Assembly: GCA_965153455.1 (NCBI GenBank)
Contig: OZ234493.1
Coordinates: 35,454,213-35,518,212, forward strand
Direction of reading: 5' to 3'
DNA from: Sphagnum compactum
Lineage: Eukaryota > Bryophyta > Sphagnopsida > Sphagnales
Length of the DNA stretch: 64,000 nt
The position numbers and the translations under genes are program-made. Below are positions 1-11,289 of the stretch, in pieces (the stretch's first letter is position 1; every line of letters starts with the position of its first letter). The notes under the pieces were generated by a model. That model was not told the DNA's origin and searched no databases. It saw nothing but the letters and a program-made list of their open reading frames with translations.

Positions 1-120
1 TTAACATATTAAAGATGTGTACATCATGGAAAAATCTTCTAGATTGAAGTTTTAAAATTTTCATTGACTAGTATCATCTATATCATAAATATAGATTCTT
101 CCTGATGCTTGTCATCCTTA

Positions 121-246
121 TCATCCATCTTGATATCTTTTTGTCCTTCCCAATACATTGGTTAAGGTTGATATGTAATATGTGCTTCTTCATCTAGGAA
201 TTGATAGGGTTTTAAATTGTTCACATTCAAGGGATTGTTATTTGGT
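121..246 (-). pseudogene. 3' end of a Ty3/Gypsy integrase reading frame (fragment)
   Basis: Read on the minus strand, this stretch encodes NPLNVNNLKPYQFLDEE, the end of the GPY/F module that closes many plant Ty3/Gypsy integrases. A stop follows, then PMYWEGQ. The larger minus-strand element at 5.5-14.2 kb has the matching sequence near 7.70-7.79 kb (NPMLVNVNKLKPYK, then MLIYWE), so both probably belong to one family. The reverse transcriptase and integrase core are not visible to the right of this fragment, so it is a truncated relic or continues from an element outside the window. Family assignment rests on this short stretch and on the internal match. Confidence 0.5.
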
Positions 247-261
247 GAGTGTGTGAACATG

Positions 262-1029
262 AACATGAGCAGGGGAACATGAGCAGGTGAGCAAGATTGA
301 ATTTTTTGGAATATTCCATTGACACATGGCATAAAATATTGCATGATGTGGAGGAATGTCACATGTCCAAGGATGAAAAATAAAAATGAATGAAAGGGTA
401 AAATGGATGAAAAATAAAAACAAATGAACAAAAAAAGGATGAACACAACATGTTCATAATAAAAAGTTATGTGTTAATCCAAACTTTACTTGTTCACAAC
501 CGAAAGATATGTGGTAATCGAAACACCACTTGTTTATCCCCAAGAAGTATGTTCCCATTAGATATTGAGACAATATGAGACCACATACTCCCTATACCAT
601 TTCAACCTATTTTTTATTTGAATTTAGTCTTTCAAACCTCTTGTGTCTAGGAGCATTCATGTTACTTGAAGAATCAAACTGCATTCTTTCCCCCTCTCCA
701 CCAGAACTGCCTAACTCCATCTTTTCTATGGCTATAACCCATTTGTAATTTATATTTTACAATGGCAAAAAGAAAATCACAACAATGGTCACACCAAACA
801 TCTTGGAAACTATGATTGAATACACTTTAAACTCAAGCATACTAGATAAAATATGTGAAATGATAAAACACCTTTGGAATATCCAAGAGATCCCACCCTC
901 CTAGACCTTTTCAAACAGTTGTTAGAAATTAAAACATGGGGAACAAAACGAAAAAAACAAATTGACAAAGAAATGGGTGCACTAATAGAAATCTTGTCAT
1001 TTGCAATTAATCATTATGCAACTCTGTGT
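262..1029. other. AT-rich spacer, no gene recognised
   Basis: Short reading frames only. Around 243-300 there is a small duplication of a gaacatgagcagg motif. Nothing else could be assigned. Confidence 0.5.
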
Positions 1030-1390
1030 AGTGCATGCAACTAGCATGCACTAGTCCCTATTCACTGGGGGGTTGACTAGTTCATTCTGTGTTTCACTAG
1101 ATTTTGAATGAATTTAGACTTTTTACCATGGTGAAACTAGTCAAACCCCTAGTGAATAGGGACTAGGTGCTACGGACAATGAATTGATCCACTACCACCT
1201 AGTGAAATACAAATTTACCAAGCCATTTCACTTACTAATTAATTAACTAAGCAACATGGAAATCAATTAAATTTAAATTATTTAATATTTAATGTAATAT
1301 TTAATATTATCAATAATTTCATGATTTTCAACCTATGACTTATTGACATGTGTCTACCTATGCTAGGTTCAAAACCTAGATTAAATACAT
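1030..1390. repeat. dispersed repeat with 31-bp hairpin arms (inverted partner at 22.03-22.45 kb)
   Basis: Positions about 1051-1081 and 1136-1166 form long inverted arms: CTAGTCCCTATTCACT on the left and AGTGAATAGGGACTAG on the right, around a loop of about 55 bases. An AT-rich block follows, then TTATTGACATGTGTCTACC near 1340. The same blocks occur in reverse order and orientation at 22.03-22.45 kb, so this looks like a dispersed, MITE-like repeat. No convincing target duplication was seen. Confidence 0.5.
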
Positions 1391-1841
1391 AGGCCACGTA
1401 ATCAACCTAAGTAGGCAACTACTCTAGGGAACTACATAAGAGAATATTCAGTCAAACACATTGTTGACCTTAAACACATCGTTTGTGAGGTTTAATCCTT
1501 TGACCTGTAGGATCGAGGCAAACACCCCTACCATAAAGCCACCACACTTGTTGTGATAATGTGTTACATTACAATTCTATTTATCAAATACTTCAGTTTA
1601 AACATTACAAAAACATAAACTTTGAAAATTCATATCTTATTGAGATTTTGTGCAAATGAAATGATTAAAGTTTAATTTATTTTTTTTCAATAATGTACAT
1701 AATTATATTTATTTCCTTTTGAAAGTGTAAAATCATTTGAATAATTTTTTTTAATTATCACTATTCAATAGCATTTCAATGACCATTCTTTTGAAAAAGA
1801 AAATGTTTAATAAATGGATAAGATTTTTGCTAATATAATAA

Positions 1842-3393
1842 CACTACCTGTGTTAGGCTACTTTAAGTTATTTTAGGGTTACTTTTCGTTGTTCTAAGAT
1901 ATTTCACCCTACATTATTTACAGTTTTTATGGTTATTTTTAGTTATTTCACCCTAGGTTATTTTTAGTTAATCTAAGTTATTTTAGCTATTTTAGGCTAT
2001 TTCACTTTATGTTATTTTCGACTATTGTATGTTATTTTGGCTATTGTAAGCTATTTACAATAGGTTATTTGCAGCTATTATAAGTTTTTTTGTTTATTCC
2101 AAGTTATTTCATCTTAGGTTATTTTCGATTATGTGAGGTTATTGTTGGTTAGTATATTGCTAGTTATTAGTGCCTATATATTATATTGGTGGCTATTGTT
2201 GGTTATTATATTGGTGGTTGTTGGTGGTTATTTTATTGGTGGTTATTACATTGGTGGTTGTTGGTGGTTGTTGGTGGTTATTATATTGCTGGCTATTGGT
2301 GCCCATATATTTTATTGGTGGCTACTGGTGGTTATTCTATTGGTCATTATTGGTGGTTATTTTATTAGTGATTATTGGTTGTTCTTTTATTAGTGGCTAT
2401 TAATGGTTATTTTATTGGTGACTATTAGTAGCTATTCTATTAATGGCTATTGGTGGAATTATTTTATTAATGGTTATTGGTGGATATTTTATTAATGGAT
2501 ATTGGTGGTTATTTTAGGTTAAATTATCATGGGCTATTGGTGGTTATTAATGATTATTATATTAGTGGCTATTGGTGGATATTCTATTAATGGATATTGG
2601 TGGTTATTTTAGGTTAAATTATCATGGGCTATTGGTGGTTATTAATGACTATTATATTAGTGGCTATTAGTGGATATTCTATTAATGGATATTGGTGGTA
2701 TTTTAGGTTAAATTATCATGGGCTATTGGTGGTTATTAATGACTATTATATTAGTGGCTATTGGTGGTTATTTTATTAATGACTATTGGTGGATATTTTA
2801 TTAGTGAATATTATTGGTTATTTAATTGTAGGCCAGTGGTGGTTATTTTATTGGTGGCTATTCAATTGGTGGTTATTATATCATAAACTATTATTGGATA
2901 TTTTAAGTTATATTATCATAAATTATTATTGATTATTTAAGTTATTTTACTTGAAGTCATTATATTTTATTTAAAATTATTTAAAATTGTTATACTTATG
3001 ATAAAATAACTTAAAATAAAGAACTTATAATAAGCTAGTTAGGATACTTTAAAGTATAATAACATATACTAGTTTATGGTATAATAATTTATAATAGCCT
3101 ATAATAACTTATAATAACTTAAGGTATAAATTAGAATAATTAAGGTAACCTAAAATAATATAAGATATATCATAAAGTAGCATAGGGTACTGAAAACAAC
3201 AACATAAAAATAAACCTAATTACCATAGTAAATTATAATAGTGAATTATGTGAACTAGCAGTGAAACACAATGTTTGCATAGTGATATTATAGTGAAATA
3301 ACTTTAAGCAGGGTGAAATGTAATGAACTTATTTCACTTTAAGGTCCCATAGTGATTTAAGCTAATGAATTACATTTCACTTTTGTACTAGTG
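1842..3393. repeat. large degenerate fold-back repeat of GTTATT / AATAAC units
   Basis: From about 1850 to 2950 the plus strand repeats units such as GGCTATTGGTGGTTATT and GTTATTTTAGG and is almost free of C. From about 2990 to 3200 the complementary motif (ATAATAACTTA, TAACCTAAAATAA) takes over. The two halves are mirror-complementary, with the switch near 2950-3000. The densest array is 2150-2900. CACTAC occurs at 1842-1847 and TAGTG at 3389-3393, and the right end (reverse complement CACTAGTACAAAAGTG) resembles CACTACTACAAAATG at 22.32 kb. Reading frames here such as 2133-2393 are only translated repeat. Confidence 0.55.
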
Positions 3394-3639
3394 ATGCGAT
3401 TGCTTGTCGTTTGCAACTATATCGATCATGTTTGTAACTACAAATTTAGTATTGTATAATTTGTGGGTGATATGGTTGTGTGTAACTAACATGCAATTAA
3501 ATGTGTACAACATGAACACGTGTCATAAAAATAATGACCTAAACTAATACATACTTAAATTAATATACTTAACATATGTACATAAGATATGTATAATAGT
3601 TTTATGTACCTTTAGTACTAAGGTTAAACCCATGTTAAC

Positions 3640-3960
3640 TGAAACTAGTCTAAACTAACCATGGCCAGATTAACTTAGGCTAAAATAATTATGGTTAAAT
3701 TAAATTAAGCTGAGTTAAATTATGTTAAACTAACTATACTTAAATTAAATAAGGCTAAACTAATTATGGCTAAATTACATTAAGCTAAATTAAATTATGT
3801 TAAATTAACCATAGCTAAATTAAATTAATTAAAACTAACTATGGCTAAATTAAGTTAGACTAAACTAATTATGGCCAAATTAAATTAAGCTAAAACTAAC
3901 CATGGTTAAATTAAGTTAAGCTAAATTAAATTAAATTAAATTAAACTAACTATTGTTAAA
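3640..3960. repeat. tandem degenerate TAAATTAAG-CTAAACTAA repeats
   Basis: A run of imperfect units of about 20-40 bases built from TAAATTAAG, GCTAAACTAA and ACTATGGC. A shorter piece of the same repeat recurs at about 4785-4850. It is low-complexity satellite-like DNA with no coding signal. Confidence 0.6.
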
Positions 3961-3969
3961 AGGTGCAAG

Positions 3970-5470
3970 CAAGGTAAAGTAAATGACTCACTACTCCTTG
4001 TCAAAAAAAGTTTTACATGTAGCCATGAAAAAGTTTTAATGTATTGAAAGTAGAAATCATTTTTGGTACAATATATAACATGATGATAATATTTCATTTT
4101 ATCCATATTCGGTTACTTCGAAGATTTTGTCTTATTTTTTATTTAATAAAATATAAAGAATTTCCCTGAATAGATATAAGATCACCGTTGGATACTTGAA
4201 AACCAGGAATATTGACCATTTTATAATTAACATAAATCTTTTTATGACTTATTAGCTACCTTGCTTGAAAAATAGTTGAATAGAAATTAAGACGAACCAA
4301 AATAAGGTCCAATCTTTTTTCTATATCGAATATTAAAAAACCCCATCTTGAAAGTAGAATTAAGTAAAAATATTTAAAATATTTTTACTTGCACAAAATA
4401 TCCAATTTTACAAAATGAGCTACATGTAGATGAAATATTGATTTTTTAAAAATTTGAACTTAGTGGAGTCCTTAAAACTATTTATGTATTATCAAATTAT
4501 GAATGTTATAATCATAATATGTCAAATTTTTAATATGAAATAGGTTTGAACACCATTTTGACCCAATTAGTTTCAAACATATTTTCAATTTACTTTTATG
4601 ATACCAAAGTTCAAACTTTGTATCCAACTTCCCATAAACTAAATGTAAGGCCCTATGGTTTCATATTTTTACTTCAAAATATTTTGAATCTACTTTCTTG
4701 TGTCCATTTTAAAAACTATTTCATTTTTTAAATGGACTTTGGGCGGACTACTCTTTTTGTCTACTTTACTTTGTCAACATCCTAAATTAAGTTAGGCCAA
4801 ACTAATAATGGCTAAATTAAGTTATGTTAAACTAAATTAAAGTATGGACACCTCCTAGATTAAAATGTTGATGGGAATACTGAAGGTTGATCCTAAGACA
4901 AATATCTACCATTCAACATTAGTCATTGAAATATTGATGCAATATTTCTTCCCTAACATAGATCAACAGATTCTACTAGAAGCTATACCTACTAGAATAC
5001 ATGATGCTTTTACATCAAGAATAAACACTTCAAAGTTGAGGGAAAGACTGCATCAAACTAAATCACCTTTGGCATCATCTAGCAAATCACCAAGATAGAT
5101 GTGGGCCAGGGACCAAAGAACTATAGAAGATATAACTACAGAAGCTATAGTTAGATGCAAATGCCTACAAGAAAGCCAACTCTAGAGCTAGAGAATACAT
5201 GACAGAAAAAGGTGATCATAAAAGAAGAGATCGTATATATTACAAACGAAGATGGATTAAAAAATTTATGCCACTCCACATTGTCAAAATTTCAACCAAC
5301 TGATAGAAAAAATTAATGGTCATGTTAATAGAAAATACAAAAATAATGATGGAATGAAACAAATGCATTCCCTCCAAACTGGAGCAAAACAACAAAATAA
5401 CTTAAATTTGTTTGAGTGATTAAAAGTTCGCACCTTTGACGTTTGTGCGGCTACCTTTTTGTGTGTGGCT
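3970..5470. other. AT-rich spacer with one short unrecognised plus-strand ORF
   Basis: Mostly AT-rich. A 77-residue open frame at 4865-5098 on the plus strand begins MLMGILKVDPKTN and ends SSSKSPR. It matches nothing I recognise. It lies just past the 3' end of the minus-strand Ty3 element and could be part of that element's tail read in antisense. No LTR matching the other side of the Ty3 element could be seen here. Confidence 0.4.
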
Positions 5471-5481
5471 ACCTTCTATTT

Positions 5482-7212
5482 CTAATGCATGGCTGCATTC
5501 TGCACAGTAATGGATGGGCACTTTGCAGGCATTGCAACAATATCACTAGTTGTAGGCAACTCCTTAATGCGATACATAGTCAAACTTCTGTCTCCATATG
5601 AAAAAGACGACTTACTCTTGCTAGAGCTTTGCGTTGCTTCAATTGACTCCCCAAATTCATCGACAGATGATTCATAACAACCAAGTCCTTCCATCGAAAT
5701 GTGTTCAACATATAGGCACAAACAAATACTGAAAGATTTTTGCCAATGCCAAGGCAAATTAACAGGTATCTTTCTTATCCCCCTTATCTCCTTAACATAT
5801 TTATACCGCCTATTTAGCTCACTACACAAGTTATTGAATATAATTTGTGCCCAATCTACTTGCTGCCCCTTCTCTGCTCTCACTAATGTAATAACATTTT
5901 TGTTGCAAAAATATTTTACCCTCTCCTTTTGATAAATAACAGATTTAATGGCAAGATATCTAACAGAGTATGGCAGACCCGGACTCTTTGCATTCCATTG
6001 ATCTGTAGAAGAATTTGCAGGTGCAAGTTTACAACTCTGTAATGCTTGGATTATTAGTGACTTACTGACCTACCCTTTCGATTCTTCTACATACCCTTCC
6101 GCACACACTCCGAAGACATCTACAATCAGTTGTTTGTTGATTACATACTTCTTATCCTTATGCCCAAAGTAGATATCTACCCCCTTGATCAAGAATGTGT
6201 TTAGAAATTCCAACATTACATTGGGCATCAGTGCTTCCCACCCCATCGGAAACAAAGGCACAAGCCCTGTTTTAGAAGCCTAATCTTCTTTTGTAGCAAT
6301 ATCCTTCGAGTTCTCCATCCATTCTATATGTTTGTCATAGTTGTGTTTTGTGTGTGTCCACATAAAATGCTTAGGATTTGGAATTTTAATACCTTTCTCT
6401 AGAAGTGGAGCTTTGTCCAGGATTGCACGTCTTCTTTTCGCTACTGCTTCCCCTTTACGTTGCTCCATCTCCATCAACCTTCATTGTGTTTCTACCATTC
6501 TTTGCACCTCTGTGGCTTGTTGTACTTTCAACTACACTTCTATGAATAACTGTTCTTCCTATGCAACAACGTTCTCCTCCCTTGCGTCCTTCTGCATTGT
6601 CTACGCCTCCACAAAATGATTCTCCTCAACTTTGTTTTCTTCTGATTCTTCAATACACACCGGATCTAGTGATTTAACTTTTGGTCTTGTCTACTCTCTT
6701 ACATGCCAACGTTGTTTGCTTTTACGCAAAAAGTAACTATAGATGTTCCAATTGTATCTATGTTCTAAATTATTGTCTGTGCAAACTGTATCTTCACATT
6801 ATACGCTTTCCTTTCTGCACATTCTGAAGATGATAATGAATGCGACGACAACCTTATAGCCAACAGCTGAATATTCAACACTCCTTCTCTTTCTACTCTT
6901 CTCAACTCTTCTTCTACTTCTATTCTTTTCAACAATTCCGCTTCCTCCTCCTACCTTTGTCTATGTTCACTCCTCTACACTTCCTTTTCCTTGCTATTCA
7001 TTGTAATTTTTCAATTGTACTCTTTGCACTCATACTGCTATGACCTTCAAAATTTCGTAAACAAGCACAACTTCCAATAACAAACGCAAATTATTTTTGA
7101 TGGATACCCCGTTTTTTTCATCCTTAAACATCTCGCCCGTCACATTCATTTTTTCATCTACCCGCCATCTTTTAATTAACACATGACCCTTGAAATTAAT
7201 GTGACCCATCAC
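5482..7212 (-). pseudogene. possible accessory ORF of the Ty3 element, downstream of integrase
   Basis: Several open pieces follow integrase in the same sense. The best is 5482-5883, with DWAQIIFNNLCSELNRRYK and, further on, PWHWQKSFSICLCLYVEHI. Others are 6070-6261 (FPMGWEALMPNVMLEFLNTF) and 6280-6477 (MEMEQRKGEAVAKRRRAIL). They read like one decayed protein of a few hundred residues, distinct from Gag and Pol, with a basic coiled-coil-like part and a more globular tryptophan-containing part. Some large plant Ty3 elements carry an extra ORF in this position, but I could not assign a domain. The join between pieces is inference. Function unknown. Confidence 0.4.
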
Positions 7213-7328
7213 TACAAGTTTATGTGCCCCTTATATCGCCACGTGTTAGCGTTTAACATCATTATTATGAATGAACATTGCAAATTTCATCTTCTGATCA
7301 CTCCACATCCATAATCGCGCTACATTAT

Positions 7329-7740
7329 CTATAATGACTCCACTTTGTTGGCACTGTACACCTTCTGCTGATTGTGCCCATTTATTTGGTGACTATGAAA
7401 ACACATTTGGTGACTGTATCGATTTCTCTGATGATTGTGCCCACAATTTTGATGATTATGCGAATACTCTAGATGACCTAGCGATTCAGCCGATGCTCTT
7501 AACATATCATATGTAGATGTCTGTATCCCAAATCCCGCACTGTTACAATTATTACTTTTTTGGAGATTGAAAATAAAAATTGTGTTCACTGTTGGATCTA
7601 TGATCTGTTCTTTATCTTCATCATTCATCTATGGTTTCTATAGTTGACATCCTTCATTGTCCTCCTCTATGTTAGAATTCACCTCCTGAACTCCACTTGC
7701 ACTTTTTTCCCAATATATTAGCATCTGTTGTTATTTTTTT
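7329..7740 (-). pseudogene. post-integrase tail of the Ty3 polyprotein
   Basis: Directly downstream of the integrase GPY/F module, the minus strand reads MLIYWEKSASGVQ and an acidic stretch. After a stop, the frame at 7628-7329 continues with DEDKEQIIDPTVNTIFIFN and a His/Asn/Gln-rich end (YSHNHQNCGHNHQ). The acidic character and position suggest an extension of Pol or a linker to the accessory ORF. The His-Asn-rich part is low complexity and may be expanded repeat rather than a metal site. Confidence 0.4.
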
Positions 7741-7744
7741 TGAA

Positions 7745-8907
7745 TTTCAGATTCCATCTATTTATAAGGTTTGAGCTTATTCACGTTGACCAACATAGGG
7801 TTAGTTTCAAACTTCTCAATGGTCACCAATAACATAATGTTATTTGGCAACACATATTGTAGTTTGTATAGTCCAAACCATTTCCTAGTAAACTTCAATA
7901 GGTGTGACTTATTGCCCTTTGGAAACCACAAAACATAATCACTAAAACTAAACTATTTTTCTGGATTCTTTTGTTGACTCCACAATGCTCTATTCCACTA
8001 CTGAATTCTTGTAGTTTCTGTAGCTTGTATTCTAGTTTCCTGCAACTTCTCGAGCTCTATAATTCTACTAGTTAAAACTCTCACTAGAGTACTATCTTTC
8101 TCATCTCCACCAACAAATGGAACGATGTATTCTGTGGGGATTAATGGATGTAATCCATACACTAATTGATATGGTGTATACCATGTTGTTACTTTGTATG
8201 CAGTTCTGTATGAAAATAACACTGCAGACAGATGCTCATCCCAATTTGTTCTATTTTCATTAACTAACTTGGTCAATAGTGTCCCAAATACTTGTCAGTA
8301 GATTCAACCTGCCCATTCCCTTGAGGATAATAAGTTGTAGAACTCACATGTTTCATCAGAAAATGATCTATCAAATACTTGATGGCATCATTAATAAAAT
8401 GAATTCCTTAATCTATGACTATAGTCAAAGGACATCCAAACCTGGTTAATATGCACTCATACATAAATTTTGTTGTGACTATTGTTATATTGGTTTTTAA
8501 TGCTCTTGCTTCCACCCACTTAGTAGCATAGTTTGTGGTAACAAGAATATATTTGTTCCTCGTATATCTCCATGTTGGCTTAATTGGCCCCACAAAATTA
8601 AGTCCCCATTTCATAAATGGTTCCTCTGGAAGACTTGTGACCAGCTTTTTACAAGACTTTGAATTGCCAATCCTCTTGTTATTTGATATGCATCACAAGA
8701 TTTGCAGTAATCATGCACGTCCCTTTACATAGTTGGCCACTAATATCTAGCATCCAATATTTTCCTTTGTGTTATTTCCATTACAAAATGTTTTCCTAAA
8801 CTTCCTTCATGTAATTCATTCATCACCATCTATGCTCTTATTATTGTCAAACATCGTCATAGTTTGTTGTCTTGGCCCATTCTGTACAATTCACCATTCT
8901 TTAATGT
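7745..8907 (-). pseudogene. Ty3/Gypsy integrase, 3' part of pol (broken)
   Basis: This is the enzyme that would insert element cDNA into the genome. Visible in order on the minus strand are the pre-integrase stretch LKNGELYRMGQDNKL (ending at the solo LTR), the catalytic core with [18 protein letters not shown] and [13 protein letters not shown], then MTKLVNENRTNWDEHLSAVL and the YTPYQLVYGLHPLIPTEY block, and a GPY/F-type C-terminus (about 7.93-7.75 kb, LKFTRKWFGLYKLQYVLPNN). The residue expected to be the first catalytic Asp is Asn (TTNYATKW). The second Asp (TIVID) is followed at once by a stop where this family normally has Gln. Both changes fit C-to-T/G-to-A decay. Not functional. Confidence 0.85.
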
Positions 8908-8912
8908 AAAAG

Positions 8913-9732
8913 TGTCGCAACCCCACTTTGTCCAAGTGTGGGGGTGAAGCCCAACACTTGGAAAAGTTGGAGGTTTAGAGTCCTCCGGGACTCCCGAATG
9001 TTCATAGCTCGACAGCAAGGCCCAAAACACCTCGCATTGAGGTGTTCTTGGTGTCATTGGAAAGGTCTTGAAATTTAGATATCGAAAATGGCCTCGCATT
9101 GGTCATTTGGGCTTCTGCAACCCAAGTTATGGGCAAAAGAAGGGCTGGGAGTCAAACTGGCAGTTTGACTCCCGACCACTAAAAGTCGGGAATCGACCTC
9201 TTCCCGACATCCGATTTGAGAGTGCGACAGGGCGTTGGAAAGATCTCGACGAGGGCTACAACTTTGGTTTAGACCTCGTCACGATCGGACTCTGTAGTCG
9301 GGAGTTATGGCCGTTCAAAGTTCCGGGAGTCCAGCCGGGACAATTTCGGGACTCCATTTCGGGAGTCCCAACAAAATGTGCCATTTGGATGTAGCCTCCA
9401 CGGCGAGCTGCAGAGATAACTATATGGGGGAAGGTGGTGGCTTCCCCCGAGTCCGGGCCATGGTGAGTCTTGTGTGTCCAAGTGCCCGTGGCTTGTCCCA
9501 ACACCCAAGGGTGTCCCGAATGCTAAACTAACCTCCCGTGGTTGGTTTTTGGATGCAGATTCACACAAGCTAAGCTAGTCCCTCTTCCTAGTCTAATCCC
9601 TAGGCTCCCAACTCGACCCTCTACCCCTTTCTAGAGTTGGAAGCCGGGAGCGTGCCCTTCGGTCCCAACTTTCCACAACTTCACATTGGTGAACCTTCAA
9701 GTGGGTTCACCCCGGGACCAAGGAGCGCGTCA
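8913..9732. mobile_element. 820-bp solo LTR inserted in the Ty3 pol gene
   Basis: The insert begins TGTCGCAACCCC and ends GGAGCGCGTCA, so it has the TG...CA ends of an LTR. It is flanked by a perfect 5-bp target duplication, AAAAG, at 8908-8912 and 9733-9737. Without the insert and one duplicate, the host element's minus-strand frame reads straight through RAEPF into TLKNGEL, which fixes both boundaries. It is clearly more GC-rich than its host. No internal retroelement sequence remains, as expected after LTR-LTR recombination. Orientation is not certain. The open frames within it (9068-9568) are chance. Confidence 0.88.
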
Positions 9733-9739
9733 AAAAGGC

Positions 9740-10480
9740 TCTGCTCTCTTAACCAATCTTTGCTTTTGCTGCACCGATAACGTGCCCTCAATCTGTCTTA
9801 TTTTTAAAAATTATATTACATTGTTTAGCCACTCAGGCCCAATATATAAAACAAATTTGCATCTATGGTTTAATCAAGCACACCTATGGGTTCTATACTA
9901 TCCAGTAAACTTGACAATGCATCTATAACTACATGAGTTCTGCCTTGCTTATACACTACTATGAAATCATATTCAAAGAACAATAACAACCATTTAGTTA
10001 GTCTCCTTAAAAGCTATGGTTTGTTGACCAAAGAGACCAATGCCATATGATCTACATAAAAGACAAACTTATTGCCTAGCAAATAATGTCTGAACTTGTG
10101 CAAAGAAAAAACCATTGTTAAAGCCTATTTCTATGTTGTGTTATAATTATGTTATGCTCTACTTAAAAACTTAGAAGCATACACTATTGGTTGATCACTT
10201 TTCCCTATGACATTCTGAGACAACATAACCCCCATAGCTAACAAGGACACATTTGTATGAACATAAAATTCCACCTACCAGTTTGGTGATATCAGTATCG
10301 GTGCTTCAATATACTTCTATTTAATCAATTCCCAGGCCTTTTGACATTCCTCTGTCCAAAGAAAAGTCTCTATCTTTCTAGTCAATTTAGTGATAGGTGC
10401 CATAATCGCAACAATTTTTTTAATAAAACATTTGTAAAACTATGCCATCCCATTGAATACTTGAACTTGTTGGGGATTCT
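9740..10480 (-). pseudogene. Ty3/Gypsy RNase H region of pol (broken)
   Basis: Between the RT and the solo LTR, the minus strand encodes the degraded RNase H part of pol, which removes the RNA template during reverse transcription. Recognisable pieces include the end of the domain and the linker (VVYKQGRTHVVIDAL near 9.92 kb; SVQQKQRLVKRAEPF just above the solo LTR at 9.74-9.79 kb). Stops interrupt all frames. The assignment rests mainly on position between RT and integrase and on the conserved linker. Confidence 0.6.
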
Positions 10481-10489
10481 TAGGTGGTG

Positions 10490-11110
10490 GCATGTTTACA
10501 ATTGCCTATATTTCTTTTAGATTTGGTAGTTTCTCTTCCTTGGACATAATAAAACCCAAGATCATCCCTGAAAATACCATAAATGCACATTTGTTTGGAT
10601 TCAGATTAATGCCATATTCTTTGCACTTTTGAAAACATAGTCTAAGCTTTTGCAAATAACTCTCCATGTCACTATACACTGTAAAGTCATCCATGAATAT
10701 CTTCATAAAATTGTCCAAATACTCCTTTAATGCTTTGGTCATGGTTCTTTGATATGTTGGAGGTCCATTTTCAACTCCAAACAACATCACCTTCCATATA
10801 AAAGCCCCCAGTCTGTAACAAATGCAGTCTTGTATATGTCCTTTCGAGCTATAAATATTTGATGATATCTTGAATATCCATCTAAAAAGGAATATGCCTC
10901 ATACCCTGCTACTGTGTTCAGCACTTCTTCTGTGAAAGGTAATGGGTATGGATCCTAATTTGTGGCTGCATTTAATTTTCTGAAATCTATACAAATTTTT
11001 AGCTTGCCATTTTTCTTGGGTACTATTACTATGGGTGACAACCATGTAGCTTCTACAGATTCAATGAATCAGCTGCTAACAACTTATCTATATTTTGTTT
11101 GACCACTATA
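10490..11110 (-). pseudogene. Ty3/Gypsy reverse transcriptase (broken)
   Basis: On the minus strand the frame shows IVPKKNGKLKICIDFRKLN near 11.0 kb, then (10790-10506) FGVENGPPTYQRTMTKAL, the polymerase active-site motif FMDDFTVYSD, and LNPNKCAFMVFSGMILGFI. The two active-site aspartates of the FMDD box are preserved in this copy, but frameshifts and stops separate it from the upstream palm and fingers segments. This domain order is diagnostic of Ty3/Gypsy pol. Confidence 0.88.
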
Positions 11111-11289
11111 ACATAGTTTAGATTTAATTTGTACTTGGCCTGATGTGCCAACGGTATAGTAGTGTCCAACTCTGGTGGAATCCCTTTCAGATATTTGTAT
11201 GTCCATGCAAAAACATCTTTGAATTCCTTCAACAGCTGCTTCACTTCGAGCACCTTGCCTATTTCCAGCTGTGCATTAATCTTCACCAT
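11053..11289 (-). pseudogene. Ty3 pol segment just upstream of RT
   Basis: The minus-strand frame reads VKQLLKEFKDVFAWTYKYLKGIPPEL then a LAHQAKYKLNLNY stretch. This is the spacer that joins protease to RT in Ty3/Gypsy polyproteins (the FxDVFAW-GIP block). It is separated from the RT frame by a shift. It supports the pol assignment and shows that the protease-RT linker is present. Confidence 0.7.

Noticed and set aside
2133-2403. Overlapping plus-strand reading frames rich in Trp, Val, Leu and Gly that look like membrane proteins
   Set aside because: They are three frames of the same GGTGGTTATT repeat; there is no start context and no conserved protein.
9068-9568. Open frames on both strands in GC-rich DNA
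   Set aside because: They lie wholly inside the solo LTR and overlap one another on both strands.
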